A stretch of 64,000 nt of DNA, from assembly GCA_032164245.1 (NCBI GenBank), contig JAVMKO010000155.1, positions 329,001 through 393,000 on the forward strand. Direction: 5' to 3'. Both the position numbers and the translations under genes were made by a program. Below the pieces are notes generated by a model. The model was not told the origin of the DNA. It did not search any database and worked only from the letters and a program-made list of their open reading frames with translations. Shown here piece after piece: positions 21,018 to 32,539 of this stretch. Origin of the DNA: Sternotherus odoratus. Its lineage: Eukaryota > Chordata > Testudines > Kinosternidae. Each line of letters begins with the position of its first letter. The stretch's first letter is position 1.

Positions 21018-21297
21018 GCTTGGCCCGGGAGGACCCCCCAGCGCCGTGGGAGACACTCCGGCCCCACGGCCCCACCCCCCCACTTACACCATGCACCAAA
21101 GCCAGCCATGGACAGTGGGGCTGGTGAGCCGCCCATCTCCCCTTGATCCACCCCACAGTGCCCTGCCCCCATCTCCCCTTGATCCACCCCACTGTGCCCT
21201 GCCCCACGGCACTCAGCTCCCTGCTCCAGAGTGCCACCTAGTGCCCCCATGGGGAGAGCACCCCCTGCCCCACCTGCCTTGTGCTCTGTTGTTTTAA
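21018..21297 (+). CDS. Candidate terminal exon of the same proline-rich gene
   Basis: After a CTCCCTGCAG acceptor the frame continues from the previous exon (R)LGPGGPPSAVGDTPAPRPHP, then TYTMHQSQPWTVGL. It contains two PLDPPH.AL repeats and ends PHLPCALLF with TAA at 21295-21297. AATAAA follows at 21339-21344. The acceptor, matching phase, stop and poly(A) signal together favour a real 3' end, but GC-rich DNA makes open frames cheap. A GTGAGC at 21124 would be an alternative internal donor. Confidence 0.42.
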
Positions 21298-21339
21298 CTT
21301 ATTTGCCCCCCAACATTGGGGGGGTTGTTATTTTTGTAA

Positions 21340-21790
21340 ATAAAGAAGTTGAGTTTTGCAGCCCCCACGCAGGACCCATCCCAAAAAGCGGGCGCTTAGT
21401 TATTTTTCTAAAGTCAAAAGCATTGGGTTTGCAGCACCCACCGGGGGACGCCGGCTCTTCACCTCAGGGTGACTCCAGCCCCCTCCCCCTCTCCCCCGGA
21501 TGGGGTCCGCCGGGAATCCAGGGTGGCTGTGGGCGGGGGAGGGGGGCGAGTGGGGTTGGTGGGGGGATAAAGGGGGCAGAGAGCGACCCCCACCCCCCAA
21601 GTCTCGGAGCGGTTCGCAGCGGAGTGGAGAGCAGCCTCGTCCTCATTAGCATACCAGGCACCGCCCACTGCTCCAGGGCATGAGATGGGGGCGGGACCAA
21701 GCACAGTGATTGGCAGCTCTGGTACGGGCTCCCGGAAGTGGCGAGGGGCGGGGCGGGGCGGGGCCTGGGAGGGGGGTGTCTCAGCTCCTC
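21340..21790 (+). mobile_element. Single arm of the fold-back element
   Basis: It has the TTTGCAGCACC start, CAGGGTGACT, and the promoter-like core (CATTAGCATACCAGGCACCG) at about 21634-21666. An inverted CCAAT box (GTGATTGGCAG) and CCCGGAAG follow. The second arm is missing; the sequence runs into G-rich DNA (21840-22080) and then a minisatellite. Confidence 0.6.
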
Positions 21791-22204
21791 TGACCCGGCC
21801 CCCGCCCGCTCTCCCGCCTTATCGTGCAGGCTGCCCCGGTGAGCGGGGGGGGGGGGGGGAGTTATCGGGGGTGGGGTGGGGTGGGGGGTGGAGTTATCGG
21901 GGGCGGTGAGGAGGGAGGAGGGGGTTGGAGGTGGGGGGTGTGGGGGGGAGGACGAGGGATGTCGGAGGCGGGGGGAGGGATGTGGGGGGAGAGGGACCTG
22001 AGGAGTGAGGGGGAGGGACCAGGGTGGGGGGCATGGGGAGGGAGGGGTCGGGGTCTGGGAAGTGCCAGGAACTGCACAGACCCCTACAGAGAGCGGAGAA
22101 ATTGTTGTGCCGGGCGCTACCGTGACCCTAACGGGGACCCTGTTGGGCCGGGCCCTGCAACCACACGGAGTGAAATCCAGCTCCCGTTCTTCCAAGTGCT
22201 GCAG

Positions 22205-23000
22205 AGACGTCAAACAAAATCAGGGCCCCTGTCCTGCCAGGCCCCGCAGAGACCCCGACTGAGATCTGGGCCCTGTCCTGCCAGGCCCCGCAGAGACCCC
22301 GACTCAGATCTGGGCCCTGTCCTGCCAGGCCCCGCGGAGACCCCGACTCAGATCTGGGCCCTGTCCTGCCAGGCCCCGCGGAGACCCCGACTGAGATCTG
22401 GGCCCTGTCCTGCCAGGCCCCGCGGAGACCCCGACTGAGATCTGGGCCCTGTCCTGCCAGGCCCCGCGGAGACCCCGACTTAGATCTGGGCCCTGTCCTG
22501 CCAGGCCCCGCGGAGACCCCGACTGAGATCTGGGCCCTGTCCTGCCAGGCCCTGCGGAGACCCCGACTGAGATCTGGGCCCTGTCCTGCCAGGCCCTGCG
22601 GAGACCCCGACTGAGATCTGGGCCCTGTCCTGCCAGGCCCTGCGGAGACCCCGACTGAGATCTGGGCCCTGTCCTGCCAGGCCCTGCGGAGACCCCGACT
22701 GAGATCTGGGCCCTGTCCTGCCAGGCCCTGCGGAGACCCCGACTGAGATCTGGGCCCTGTCCTGCCAGGCCCTGCGGAGACCCCGACTGAGATCTGGGCC
22801 CTGTCCTGCCAGGCCCTGCGGAGACCCCGACTGAGATCTGGGCCCTGTCCTGCCAGGCCCTGCGGAGACCCCGACTGAGATCTGGGCCCTGCCCTGCCAG
22901 GCCCCGCGGAGACCCCGACTGAGATCTGGGCCCTGTCCTGCCAGGCCCCGCGGAGACCCCGACTGAGATCTGGGCCCTGTCCTGCCAGGCCCTGCAGAGA
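22205..23000. repeat. 44-bp minisatellite, ~18 copies
   Basis: The unit is AGGCCCCGCGGAGACCCCGA followed by CTGAGATCTGGGCCCTGTCC and TGCC, almost perfectly repeated. It degrades gradually to 23260 and then continues as the 46-bp array. Because 44 is not a multiple of 3 and the unit lacks stops, it creates a 354-residue open frame on the minus strand with a repeating 44-residue pattern. That frame is not a gene. Confidence 0.95.
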
Positions 23001-23261
23001 CCCCAAACAGAGGTCAGACCCCACTGTTCTGACAAGTGCTGTGGAGACCCCAACTGAGATCTGAGCCCCTGTTGTGCTGGGCAGTGCAGAGATCCCAGCT
23101 GACATCTGGTCCCATATTGTGCCAGGTAAAAGTGAGACCTGGACGGAGATCACGGCCCCCCTTGTGCCAGGCAGCGCACGACTGCTGCCCACGTTGCTAC
23201 CTCCATGGTGCTGGGCACTTCAGAGACCCCGACTGAGATCTGTGTCCCTGTTGGGCCTGGC

Positions 23262-26200
23262 ACTGCACTGACCCTGACAAAGATCACAACCCACCACTGT
23301 ACCGGGCACTGCACCGACCCTGGCAAAGATCACACCCCACCACTGTACTGGGCGCTGCACTGACCCTGACAAAGATCACACCCCACCACTGTACCGGGCA
23401 CTGCACCAACCCTGACAAAGATCACACCCCACCACTGTACCGGGCACTGCACCGACCCTGACAAAGATCACACCCACCACTGTACTGGGCACTGCACTGA
23501 CCCCGACAAAGATCACAACCCACCACTGTACCGGGCACTGCACCGACCCTGACAAAGATCACACCCCACCACTGTACTGGGCACTGAAATGACCCTGACA
23601 AAGATCACACCCCACCACTGTACCGGGCACCGCACCGACCCCGACAAAGATCACACCCCACCACTGTACCGGGCGCCGCACCGACCCCGACAAAGATCAC
23701 ACCCCACCACTGTACCGGGCGCCGCACCGACCCCGACAAAGATCACACCCCACCACTGTACTGGGCACTGCACTGACCCTGACAAAGATCACACCCCACC
23801 ACTGTACCGGGCACCGCACCGACCCTGACAAAGATCACACCCCACCACTGTACTGGGCACTGCACCGACCCTGACAAAGATCACACCCCACCGCTGTACT
23901 GGGCACTGCCCCGACCCTGACAAAGATCACACCCCACCACTGTACTGGGCACTGCACCGACCCTGACAAAGATCACACCCCACCACTGTACCGGGCGCTG
24001 CACCGACCCTGACAAAGATCACACCCCACCACTGTACTGGGCACCGCACCGACCCTGACAAAGATCACACCCCACCACTGTACCGGGCGCCGCACCGACC
24101 CCGACAAAGATCACACCCCACCACTGTACCGGGCGCCGCACCGACCCCGACAAAGATCACACCCCACCACTGTACTGGGCACTGCACTGACCCTGACAAA
24201 GATCACACCCCACCACTGTACCGGGCACCGCACCGACCCTGACAAAGATCACACCCCACCACTGTACTGGGCACTACACCGACCCTGACAAAGATCACAC
24301 CCCACCGCTGTACTGGGCACTGCCCCGACCCTGACAAAGATCACACCCCACCACTGTACTGGGCACTGCACCGACCCTGACAAAGATCACACCCCACCAC
24401 TGTACTGGGCACTGCCCCGACCCTGACAAAGATCACACATCACCACTGTACTGGGCACTGCACTGACCCTGACAAAGATCACACATCACCACTGTACTGG
24501 GCACTGCACCGACCCTGACAAAGATCACACCCCACCACTGTACTGGGCACCGCACTGACCCTGACAAAGATCACACCCCACCACTGTACTGGGCACCGCA
24601 CTGACCCTGACAATGATCACGCCCCACCACTGTACTGGGCACTGCACCGACCCTGACAAAGATCACACCCCACCACTGTACTGGGCACTGCACCGACCCC
24701 AACCAAGATCACACCCCACCACTGTACTGGGAGCTGCACCGACCCTGACAAAGATCACACCCCACCACTGTACTGGGCGCTGCACCGACCCCGACCAAGA
24801 TCACACCCCACCGCTGTACTGGGCGCTGCACCGACCCCGACCAAGATCACACCCCACCACTGTACTGGGCGCTGCACTGACCCTGACAAAGATCACACCC
24901 CACCGCTGTACTGGGCACTGCCCCGACCCTGACAAAGATCACACCCCACCACTGTACTGGGCACTGCACCGACCCTGACAAAGATCACACCCCACCACTG
25001 TACTGGGCACGGCACTGACCCTGACAAAGATCACACCCCACCACTGTACCGGGCGCCGCACCGACCCTGACAAAGATCACACCCCACCACTGTACTGGGC
25101 ACTGCACCGACCCTGACAAAGATCACACCCCACCACTGTACTGGGCACGGCACTGACCCTGACAAAGATCACACCCCCCCACTGTACTGGGCACTGCACT
25201 GACCCTGACAAAGATCACACCCCACCACTGTACTGGGCACTGCCCCGACCCTGACAAAGATCACACATCACCACTGTACTGGGCACTGCACTGACCCTGA
25301 CAAAGATCACGCCCCACCACTGTACTGGGCACTGCACCGACCCTGACAAAGATCACACCCCACCACTGTACTGGGCACCGCACTGACCCTGACAAAGATC
25401 ACACCCCACCACTGTACTGGGCACCGCACTGACCCCGACAATGATCACGCCCCACCACTGTACTGGGCACTGCACCGACCCTGACAAAGATCACACCCCA
25501 CCACTGTACTGGGCACTGCACCGACCCCAACCAAGATCACACCCCACCACTGTACTGGGAGCTGCACCGACCCTGACAAAGATCACACCCCACCACTGTA
25601 CTGGGCGCTGCACCGACCCCGACCAAGATCACACCCCACCGCTGTACTGGGCGCTGCACCGACCCCGACCAAGATCACACCCCACCACTGTACTGGGCGC
25701 TGCACTGACCCTGACAAAGATCACACCCCACCGCTGTACTGGGCGCTGCACCGACCCCGACCAAGATCACACCCCACCGCTGTACCGGGCGCTGCACCGA
25801 CCCTGACCAAGATCACACCCCACCACTGTACTGGGAGCTGCACCGACCCTGACAAAGATCACACCCCACCACTGTACTGGGCGCTGCACCGACCCCGACC
25901 AAGATCACACCCCACCGCTGTACTGGGCGCTGCACCGACCCTGACAAAGATCACACCCCACCGCTGTACTGGGCACTGCACCGACCCTGACAAAGATCAC
26001 ACCCCACCACTGTACTGGGCACTGCACTGACCCTGACAAAGATCACACCCCACCCCTGTACTGGGCGCTGCACCGACCCCGACAAAGATCACACCCCACC
26101 ACTGTACTGGGAGCTGCACCGACCCTGACAAAGATCACACCCCACCACTGTACTGGGCACTGCACTGACCCTGACAAAGATCACACCCCACCCCTGTACT

Positions 26201-26680
26201 GGGCGCTGCACCGACCCCGACCAAGATCACACCCCACCACTGTACTGGGCGCTGCACTGACCCTGACAAAGATCACACCCCACCGCTGTACTGGGCGCTG
26301 CACTGACCCTGACAAAGATCACACCCCACCACTGTACTGGGCACTGCACCGACCCTGACAAAGATCACACCCCACCACTGTACTGGGCACTGCACCGACC
26401 CTGACAAAGATCACACCCCACCACTGTACTGGGCGCTGCACCGACCCCGACCAAGATCACACCCCACCACTGTACTGGGCGCTGCACTGACCCTGACAAA
26501 GATCACACCCCACCACTGTACTGGGCACGGCACTGACCCTGACAAAGATCACACCCCACCGCTGTACTGGGCACTGCACTGACCCTGACAAAGATCACAC
26601 CTCACCGCTGTACTGGGCACTGCACTGACCCTGACAAAGATCACACCCCACCACTGTACTGGGCACTGCACAGATCCTGG
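23262..26680. repeat. 46-bp minisatellite, ~74 copies, with 828-bp higher-order repeat
   Basis: The unit is GCACTGCACCGACCCTGACA followed by AAGATCACACCCCACCACTG and TACTGG. Variant positions (AATGATCACGCC, GACCAAGATC, GGGAGCTGCACC) recur in the same order 828 bp apart (24613 and 25441), which is 18 units, indicating a higher-order duplication. It shares its root with the 44-bp array to the left and fades into degenerate copies to about 26830. The array is essentially silent coding-wise. Confidence 0.95.
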
Positions 26681-26919
26681 CCCCACATTAGGCCAGATGC
26701 TACAGGGACCCCAAACAAAATCGGGGCTCCTGTAATGCCGGGAGCTCCAGAGCCCCTGGCTGAGGTCAGGCCCCTTGTTGTGCAGGGCTCTGCACTGACA
26801 CTGACCAAGATCAGGGTCCCCATTGTGACTGGTGCTGAACAGACACCAAGGGAATCTCCACCCTGCCATTGAAAACCCACAGCTGGCCCATGCCGGCTGA
26901 CTCAGGCTCCCAGGGCCCA

Positions 26920-27120
26920 GGCGAAGGGGCTGTTTAATTGCAGTGTCCATGTCGGGGCTCGGGCTGTAGGACCCTGCGAGGTGGGAGGGGGCCGGACCTT
27001 CGGCTGCAGCCCAAACCGGAACATCTACACCCCAATTAAACAGCCCCACAGCCTGAGCCGTGTGAGCCCAAGTCAGCGGGTCTGGGCCGGTGTCTAACCG
27101 CAGTGTAGACAGACCCACAG
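26920..27120. mobile_element. Small inverted-repeat element (AATTAAACAGCCCC)
   Basis: GGGGCTGTTTAATTGCAGTG near 26925 is mirrored by CCAATTAAACAGCCCC near 27035. GCAGTGTAGACAGACCC near 27100 resembles the outer end of a dispersed reptile element. No coding capacity. Confidence 0.55.
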
Positions 27121-27187
27121 CGACAGAGAGTCCTTGCCACAAAACGCTCAAAGGCTGACTAGGTAAGTGGTGGGAGGCTGCTCTCCC

Positions 27188-27310
27188 TTTTACAGATGGG
27201 GAAACTGAGGCTCAGAGAGCTGAAGTAATTTGCTCAAGTTTGCATGGAGAATTTGGGGCAAACTGGGACGTGAACCCAGATTGTTTGAGTTCTCGCCTCT
27301 CCCCTTAACC
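27188..27310 (+). mobile_element. MIR-like (CORE-type) SINE fragment
   Basis: ACAGATGGGGAAACTGAGGC followed by TCAGAGAGCTGAAGTAATTT and GTGAACCCAGATTGTTTGAG is the well-known MIR middle region. Such ancient tRNA-derived SINE copies are expected in amniotes. Confidence 0.8.
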
Positions 27311-29427
27311 CCAAGCCCAGCTTGTGTGCATACACAGAAATAAGCCAGGAACTGTTCATCACCCTGAAGCCAATACCCTCCACACCCTCTCAAGGCTGGC
27401 TCCCAGACCATGAAGCTGGGGAAGGCATCCCTGGTGAGTGTACCTTTGTAAATACAATGCAGGGTTTAAAAGCAAGTGTGTTTCAGGATTAATTTGCCCT
27501 GAAGATGCATTCGCAACCAGGACAGCTACTGGAAAAATCTGCTAACGTCTGCCTCTGGGGATGGAGCGGGAATCCTCCAGGGATATCTCCATGAAGCTCT
27601 CCTGGATACTCTGAAAGCCTTTGCAGGTTTCTGGGGAGGACTGCCTTATTCCGTTCTCCATGGTAGGACACTTTACCACGCCTAGCAAGTAGTCGGGAAT
27701 CAATGTAGCACAGAGCAGGGTAGCAAATGGTCCTGGATTTTGGTGGCATTCGAATTACATCCATTGGAAGATAGTCTGTGCAGTTTGTAGTATTATCCAG
27801 TCATTTCTGATATGCAAGAAAACATGCGATCTAGTGCCATCTAGATTCTAAACCTTTTTATAAATCCACCACACCATTACCGAGACATTAAATACGTACA
27901 CAAATGTAGAAACTGTTTGTGTGTCATTTATATCCCAATCACCAGAGGGAGCATGCGTTACAACCGAGTCCCAGAGCTGTCTGACCATACATTAAAAAGA
28001 TGACAGGAATTGTGTGAAGCTCACGTTACACTTGTCTTGAGAGAAGGGTGGGGAGGAGCTGGGGGTGGAATTCGTTAGATAGAAATGATTAAAACAGACA
28101 AAGACAGGGTTTCAAACTTCTGGGAGGACACTACCGATCATTTTGTTATTCAGTGCCTCTTTTAAGGTGGTTAGATGGTAGAATATATACATAACCTTGT
28201 TGACTAAGCAATATAGTCTTTGTGGGCAAACTAAGGAGGAAAGTGAAGGATTCATTGCTCAGTCTAGAGAGAGGCTCTTGGTGAAATTCTCGGATGGTGA
28301 AAGTTAAACGTCATTGCAGAGGCCACCTGTTTTGGTCACTAGCTGGCAAATCTGTGAGAGAACATTTGTTCTCAGCTGTTCTCAGCTCGACATTCATGCG
28401 GGCCACAGAGTTTGTAACTTTCATCACTTGATTAGAAGGCAGGGAGAACTGTGGCATTTGGTGCTAGCTTAGTGCCCAAATGCAATTTAGTGTCCCTTTA
28501 AAGAAAGGGATTTAAAGAATCAAAATACACATGCTTCGAATGTCTGTCTGGTTGGTTTGTGAGGTTTTCCACTGGATTGCAGGAGGCACGTCTTTTTGAA
28601 GGGAACGTTGCAATAGACTAAACCATGAGAATGGCCGTTGTCAAAAATTCCCACTTCATAGGAAGTCAGAGTGGACTATAACGTTGCAAAAACATCTGCA
28701 TTTGATCCATGCGGTCTCAGAACTGTAAAAGACGGCCACAAAATTCTCTGGAGTTACACAACTGCCACAATTTGTCTCTCTGCTTCGTTCCCCGGAGCTT
28801 GCTTTGATCCTGTTCTGTAGCCGAGTCTGCGATTCTGGGACTCGCAGAGAGGGTGGTAATTGGAAAATGTGTGTGTGAAACAGTATTGTGTAGAGGCTAC
28901 CAAATGGGGATGTCACCCTTGCGACTGCATAGCGGTGAGGCTGGCGGTGTTGTGGTAGTTTAACAACACGGAGTTTGCCTTTCTACTGGATAGGATTTAT
29001 AATTAAGGCTACATTTTAGTCTCAGGTATTTCTAGTAAAAGTCAAGGGCAGTAAACAAAATTCACCTCTATATCCAACATATCCCTGACTAAAACTTGGG
29101 CTGCGGGGGCCCCTCCTGTGGGTGCTTGAGGGAGGGGGGTTGGTGGGGCTGGGGCAGGCTCCCTACTCGACTCGGAGCACCACATGCTGCCTCCGCTCCG
29201 CCCCAAGCCCTGGCTTTGCAGTTCCCATTGGCTGGGATCTCTGGCCAATGGGAGCTGCGGAGGCAGCGTCTGCGGACTTTATTTGTAGAAAACCATGGAA
29301 ACACTTTCTCTCAAGATTTTATGAGGAAGATTTTAAACGTTCTACACTCCACGGGTCCTCGATGTCTAAACAAAAATCAAATCGAGAGCGTTTCTTTTAT
29401 TCCTACACTGACCCCAAGCTACCAGAC
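27311..29427. other. AT-richer stretch with no gene recognised
   Basis: This is the least repetitive part of the first half of the window. I saw no exon with family similarity, no tRNA and no complete element. The open frames at 27489-27764 and 28656-28916 have no recognisable motif and look like chance. Confidence 0.5.
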
Positions 29428-30035
29428 CAGGGGTGGGCAAACTACGGCCCACAGGCCCATCCTGCCCGGCCCCTGAGTTCCTGGCCAGGGAGGTGACCCG
29501 CAGCCCCTCGCCTGCTGTCTCCCTTCCCCCGCAGCCTCTGCGCACCGCGAGCACTGTGGCCTGCTGTCCCTGGCCAGCGCTGCAGCGGTGTGGCTGGCTC
29601 TGGCGGGGTTGTGAGATCCCACCGCTCTGAGCAGCATGGTAAGGAGATGGGGCAGGTGCAGCTCTGGTGGACCACGCGGCTGCCAGACTCGCTGCTCTGA
29701 GTGGCATGGTAAGGGGGGCTGGGGGTTGGATAAGGGGCAGGGAGTCCCGGGGGACAGGGAGCTGGACAGGGGCTGGGGTCCTGGGGGGCAGTTAGGGTGG
29801 AGAATCTGGGAGGGGGCAGTCAGGGGACAAGGAGCAGGGTGGCTTAGACAGGGGGTGCGATACCAGGGTGGTGGTTAGGGGTGGGGGAGGTCTCTGAAGG
29901 GGACTGGAAGTGGGTGGGGGTTGGATAGGGGGCGGGGGCAGGCTGTTTGGGGAGGCACCGCCTTCCCTACCCAGCCCTCCCTACAATTTTCCCACCCCCA
30001 TGTGGCCCTGGGGCCAAAAGGTTTGCCCTCACCTG
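29428..30035. mobile_element. hAT-type non-autonomous transposon
   Basis: The element begins CAGGGGTGGGCAAACTACGG and ends AAAGGTTTGCCCTCACCTG, imperfect terminal inverted repeats of hAT type. The flanking 8-mers TACCAGAC and GACTAGAC match at 6 of 8, consistent with an old target duplication. The interior (GGGGCAGGGAGTCCCGGGGG and on) is non-coding. Confidence 0.7.
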
Positions 30036-30539
30036 GACTAGACTTTCACAACAGTAACGCAAACCAGGAAAAATACCCTATGAACCACCTGTGACTGTAG
30101 TTTTCGGTTGCCTGATAAGTAACAAAAGTCTGGTGTGTCATTTTTAGCACCGTAGACCCATTAAAGTGAAGATTAAATCAGATGGTCCTGTCTGTGTTTT
30201 TACCCCAAACTGTTGCCTCCGTCTATCAACCCAGAGACCCGCTGGAGGGGGCTTCTCACCTGTTTAGTCTCGTCCTGCGCTGAGCCGGGAGCCGGGTGGC
30301 GCTGAAAGTCTCTTGCCGACGCCCCCTTTCCCGGACAACCCCAGGATTTTGTGCTTCACCGTTTTCATTTTCTCCTTTATTTCTCCTGTCGCGGCGAAGG
30401 CGTCACAGAGGGTCGGCGCCATGAGCAGAAGGAAAGTCGCCCCGGGGGCTCCCAGACGCAGCCGAGCGCCTCCCCCAAGAGCTGCAGACCGGAGATTTGA
30501 TGCTTCTCGTTCACCACCTGCTGCCTCCCCCTACCAGGG

Positions 30540-31645
30540 CTGGCGACGGGGGGTACAAGGGGTACAGCTGTACCGGGCCCCGGACTTAAGGGGGGGCCCC
30601 CCTTAAATCTGGGGCGGGCCTGGTACACTGCTGTACCCCCTTGTCGCCAGGCCTGTGAGTGCTCGTCAGCCCCTCCCCCGGCACCCAGCAGCCTCCCCCC
30701 CACCCCCCTTTGCTTCTCCCGGCCAGGCCACGGGAGACCGGCGGGGGGGGGCGTGCGGGGGGCGGGAGACTGGCCGGGGGGGGGGGCACGGGCCCCAAAA
30801 TTTCTGTCGCCGGCCCTGCCCCCCCAGAGACATGCCCAACGCACTCCCCAGACCCCTCCCTCCTCCTCTCCCCCCCCCACCTCCAACCCCCTCCTCCCTC
30901 CGAGACACCCGCTCCTCGCTGCTTCCCCTCCCCCCCGCCACTCACCAGGGCAGCCTGCACGGGAAGGCGGGGGAGTGGGCGGGGCCCGGGTCAGAGGAGC
31001 CGAGACCCCCCGCGGCCCTGGACAGAGAAATACAGCAGCCTCGTCCTCATTAGCATACCAGGCACCGCCCACTGCTCCACATGCCCAACGCACTTCCCAG
31101 ACCCTGATCCATCCCCCTCCCCCTCCCTCTCCCTCCTCCTCAGGTCCCTCCCCCCCGCCCCCCACCTCTAACCGCCTCCTTCCTCCGAGACACCCGCTGC
31201 TCGCCGCCCCCCCCATAACCCCCCCCCCCCCCCCGCTACTCACCGGGGCAGCCTGCAAGGGAAGAACCCCCCCATCGCGCCCCTCCCCCAGCGGCGCGGC
31301 GCCGCTTCCGGGAGCGACGAACCACCAATCGCTGTGCTCCCTCCCGCCCCCATGCCATGCCCTGGAGCAGTGGGCGGTGCCTGGTATGCTAATGAGGACG
31401 AGGCTGCTCGCAGTGTGCAGTGAACCGCTCCGGGACTTGGGGGTGGGGGGTCGCTCTCTGCCCACTTTATCCCCCCCCCAACCCCACTCGCCCCCCTCCC
31501 CCGCACGACGTCTACGCCTCCCCCACAGCCACCTCGGATTCCCGGCGGACCCCATCTGGAGTGGTGGGGGGGAGGGAGGGGGCTACAGTCACCCTGAGGT
31601 GAAAATCCAGCATCCGCCATGGGGTGCTGCAAAACCCAGCTCATT
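30540..31645. mobile_element. Composite of GC-rich dispersed elements and one fold-back copy
   Basis: 30540-30640 is a near palindrome (TGGCGACGGGGGGTACAAGG and its inverse). 30640-30830 is a GC-rich element ending GGGCCCCAAAATTTCTGTCG, shared with 44450-44600. 31047-31645 is the fold-back element with both promoter-like cores (31047-31080 and 31364-31398), a ZCCAAT-type ACCAATCG box and a complete right end. Its left arm is replaced by loop sequence from a second copy. Confidence 0.55.
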
Positions 31646-31682
31646 TCAGCTGGCTGCCTGGCTGGCCCGATGGTCAGGTGAC

Positions 31683-32247
31683 CTCCGGCCTGCGTCTCGG
31701 CCAGGACATGGCTGCAGCTGCCCCGGAGGCTGAACACCGTCTGGTCAAAGGAGATGGAGTTGCCCCTGCTAAAGGCTGAGCAGGTCCCGAAGGGGGCAGA
31801 GTAGCAGCTTCGCACTCCCGCCTGGACTCTGCACTCCTCATGGGCCCGGCAGGTGTGGGGCTGGCATGCCACCCTCCCAGGGGCCTGGCAGGTGTGGGGC
31901 TGGCATGCCACCCTCCCAGGGGCCTGGCAGGTGTGGGGCTGGCATGCCACCCTCCCAGGGGCCTGGCAGGTGTGGGGCTGGCATGCCACCCTCCCAGGGG
32001 CCTGGCAGGGGCACCTCTCCTCACAGGCTGTGGGATAGAAAGAGCTGCCCTGTGGCCAGTACAGGCCCTGGTGCAGGCAGCCGCAGCCTGCTGGGGGTCC
32101 CCACTGGTCCCCACTGAGCGTGTGTCCTGGGGTCCATGGACAGCCCTCCTGGCATGGCAGCGGTTGCGGGAGGGAGCGATTGCAGCAGGTGGTGGTGCAG
32201 CCCGGGGCACAGGGGTCATAGCAGCTGTTGGGGGGGTCAGTCGGGCC
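31683..32247 (-). CDS. TIL and VWD exon of an FCGBP/zonadhesin-like secreted protein
   Basis: On the minus strand a CTCTCCCGCAG acceptor and GTCACC donor bound 565 nt open throughout. The product starts GPTDPPNSCYDPCAPGCTTT, a cysteine-rich TIL-type domain with CQEGCPWTPGHTLSGDQW and CGCLHQGLYWPQGSSFY. The 13-residue repeat QAPGRVACQPHTC follows, then CRAHEECRVQAGVRSCYS and the start of a VWD domain (FGTCSAFSRGNSISFDQTVF, SLRGSCSHVLAE). This order is typical of IgGFc-binding protein, zonadhesin and tectorin-like mucus or matrix proteins. The usual GDPHY.TFDG motif is not kept, which suggests divergence or decay. Weak cysteine-containing pieces at 33740-33830 and 33940-34040 (minus) could be further exons. 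No downstream exon was found. Confidence 0.7.
31851..32006. repeat. In-frame 39-bp coding minisatellite, 4 copies
   Basis: Four almost identical 39-bp units encode QAPGRVACQPHTC on the minus strand inside the exon above. 39 is a multiple of 3, so the frame is kept. Each unit adds two cysteines. Confidence 0.9.
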
Positions 32248-32539
32248 CTGCGGGAGAGAGAGGCAGAGGGTTGGGTGATGCTCCCCCCCCCAATAGCTTC
32301 AAGGATGCTGCCCGAACATCCCACCGTGGGCAGGGACCGAGCTCAGGGTCTGACACTGGAGCTGGAGGGGCAGCTGTCACCTCCACCCCCAGCCTTGTGC
32401 AGGGCCAACAGCCCCCCCTGTAGCCACTGTGCCCCCCTCGTCCAGCCCTGGGGGATCTGTCAGGGTCAAGGGGGGCAGCTCTCTGGGGTTCACCACCCCA
32501 TGGGGGGGGGCTGCAGAGAAGAGCCGTGGTTGTCTAGGG

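Noticed and set aside
22128..23192. 354-residue open frame on the minus strand
   Set aside because: It is a readout of a 44-bp stop-free tandem repeat (the protein repeats every 44 residues). There is no start context, domain or splice logic.
23589..26830. Repeated 79-121-residue frames (HHCTGH..DPDKDHTP)
   Set aside because: These are products of the 46-bp minisatellite; identical frames recur every higher-order unit.
30377..31555. 392-residue frame, Gly/Arg-rich
   Set aside because: It runs through several transposable elements in both orientations; open because of high GC.
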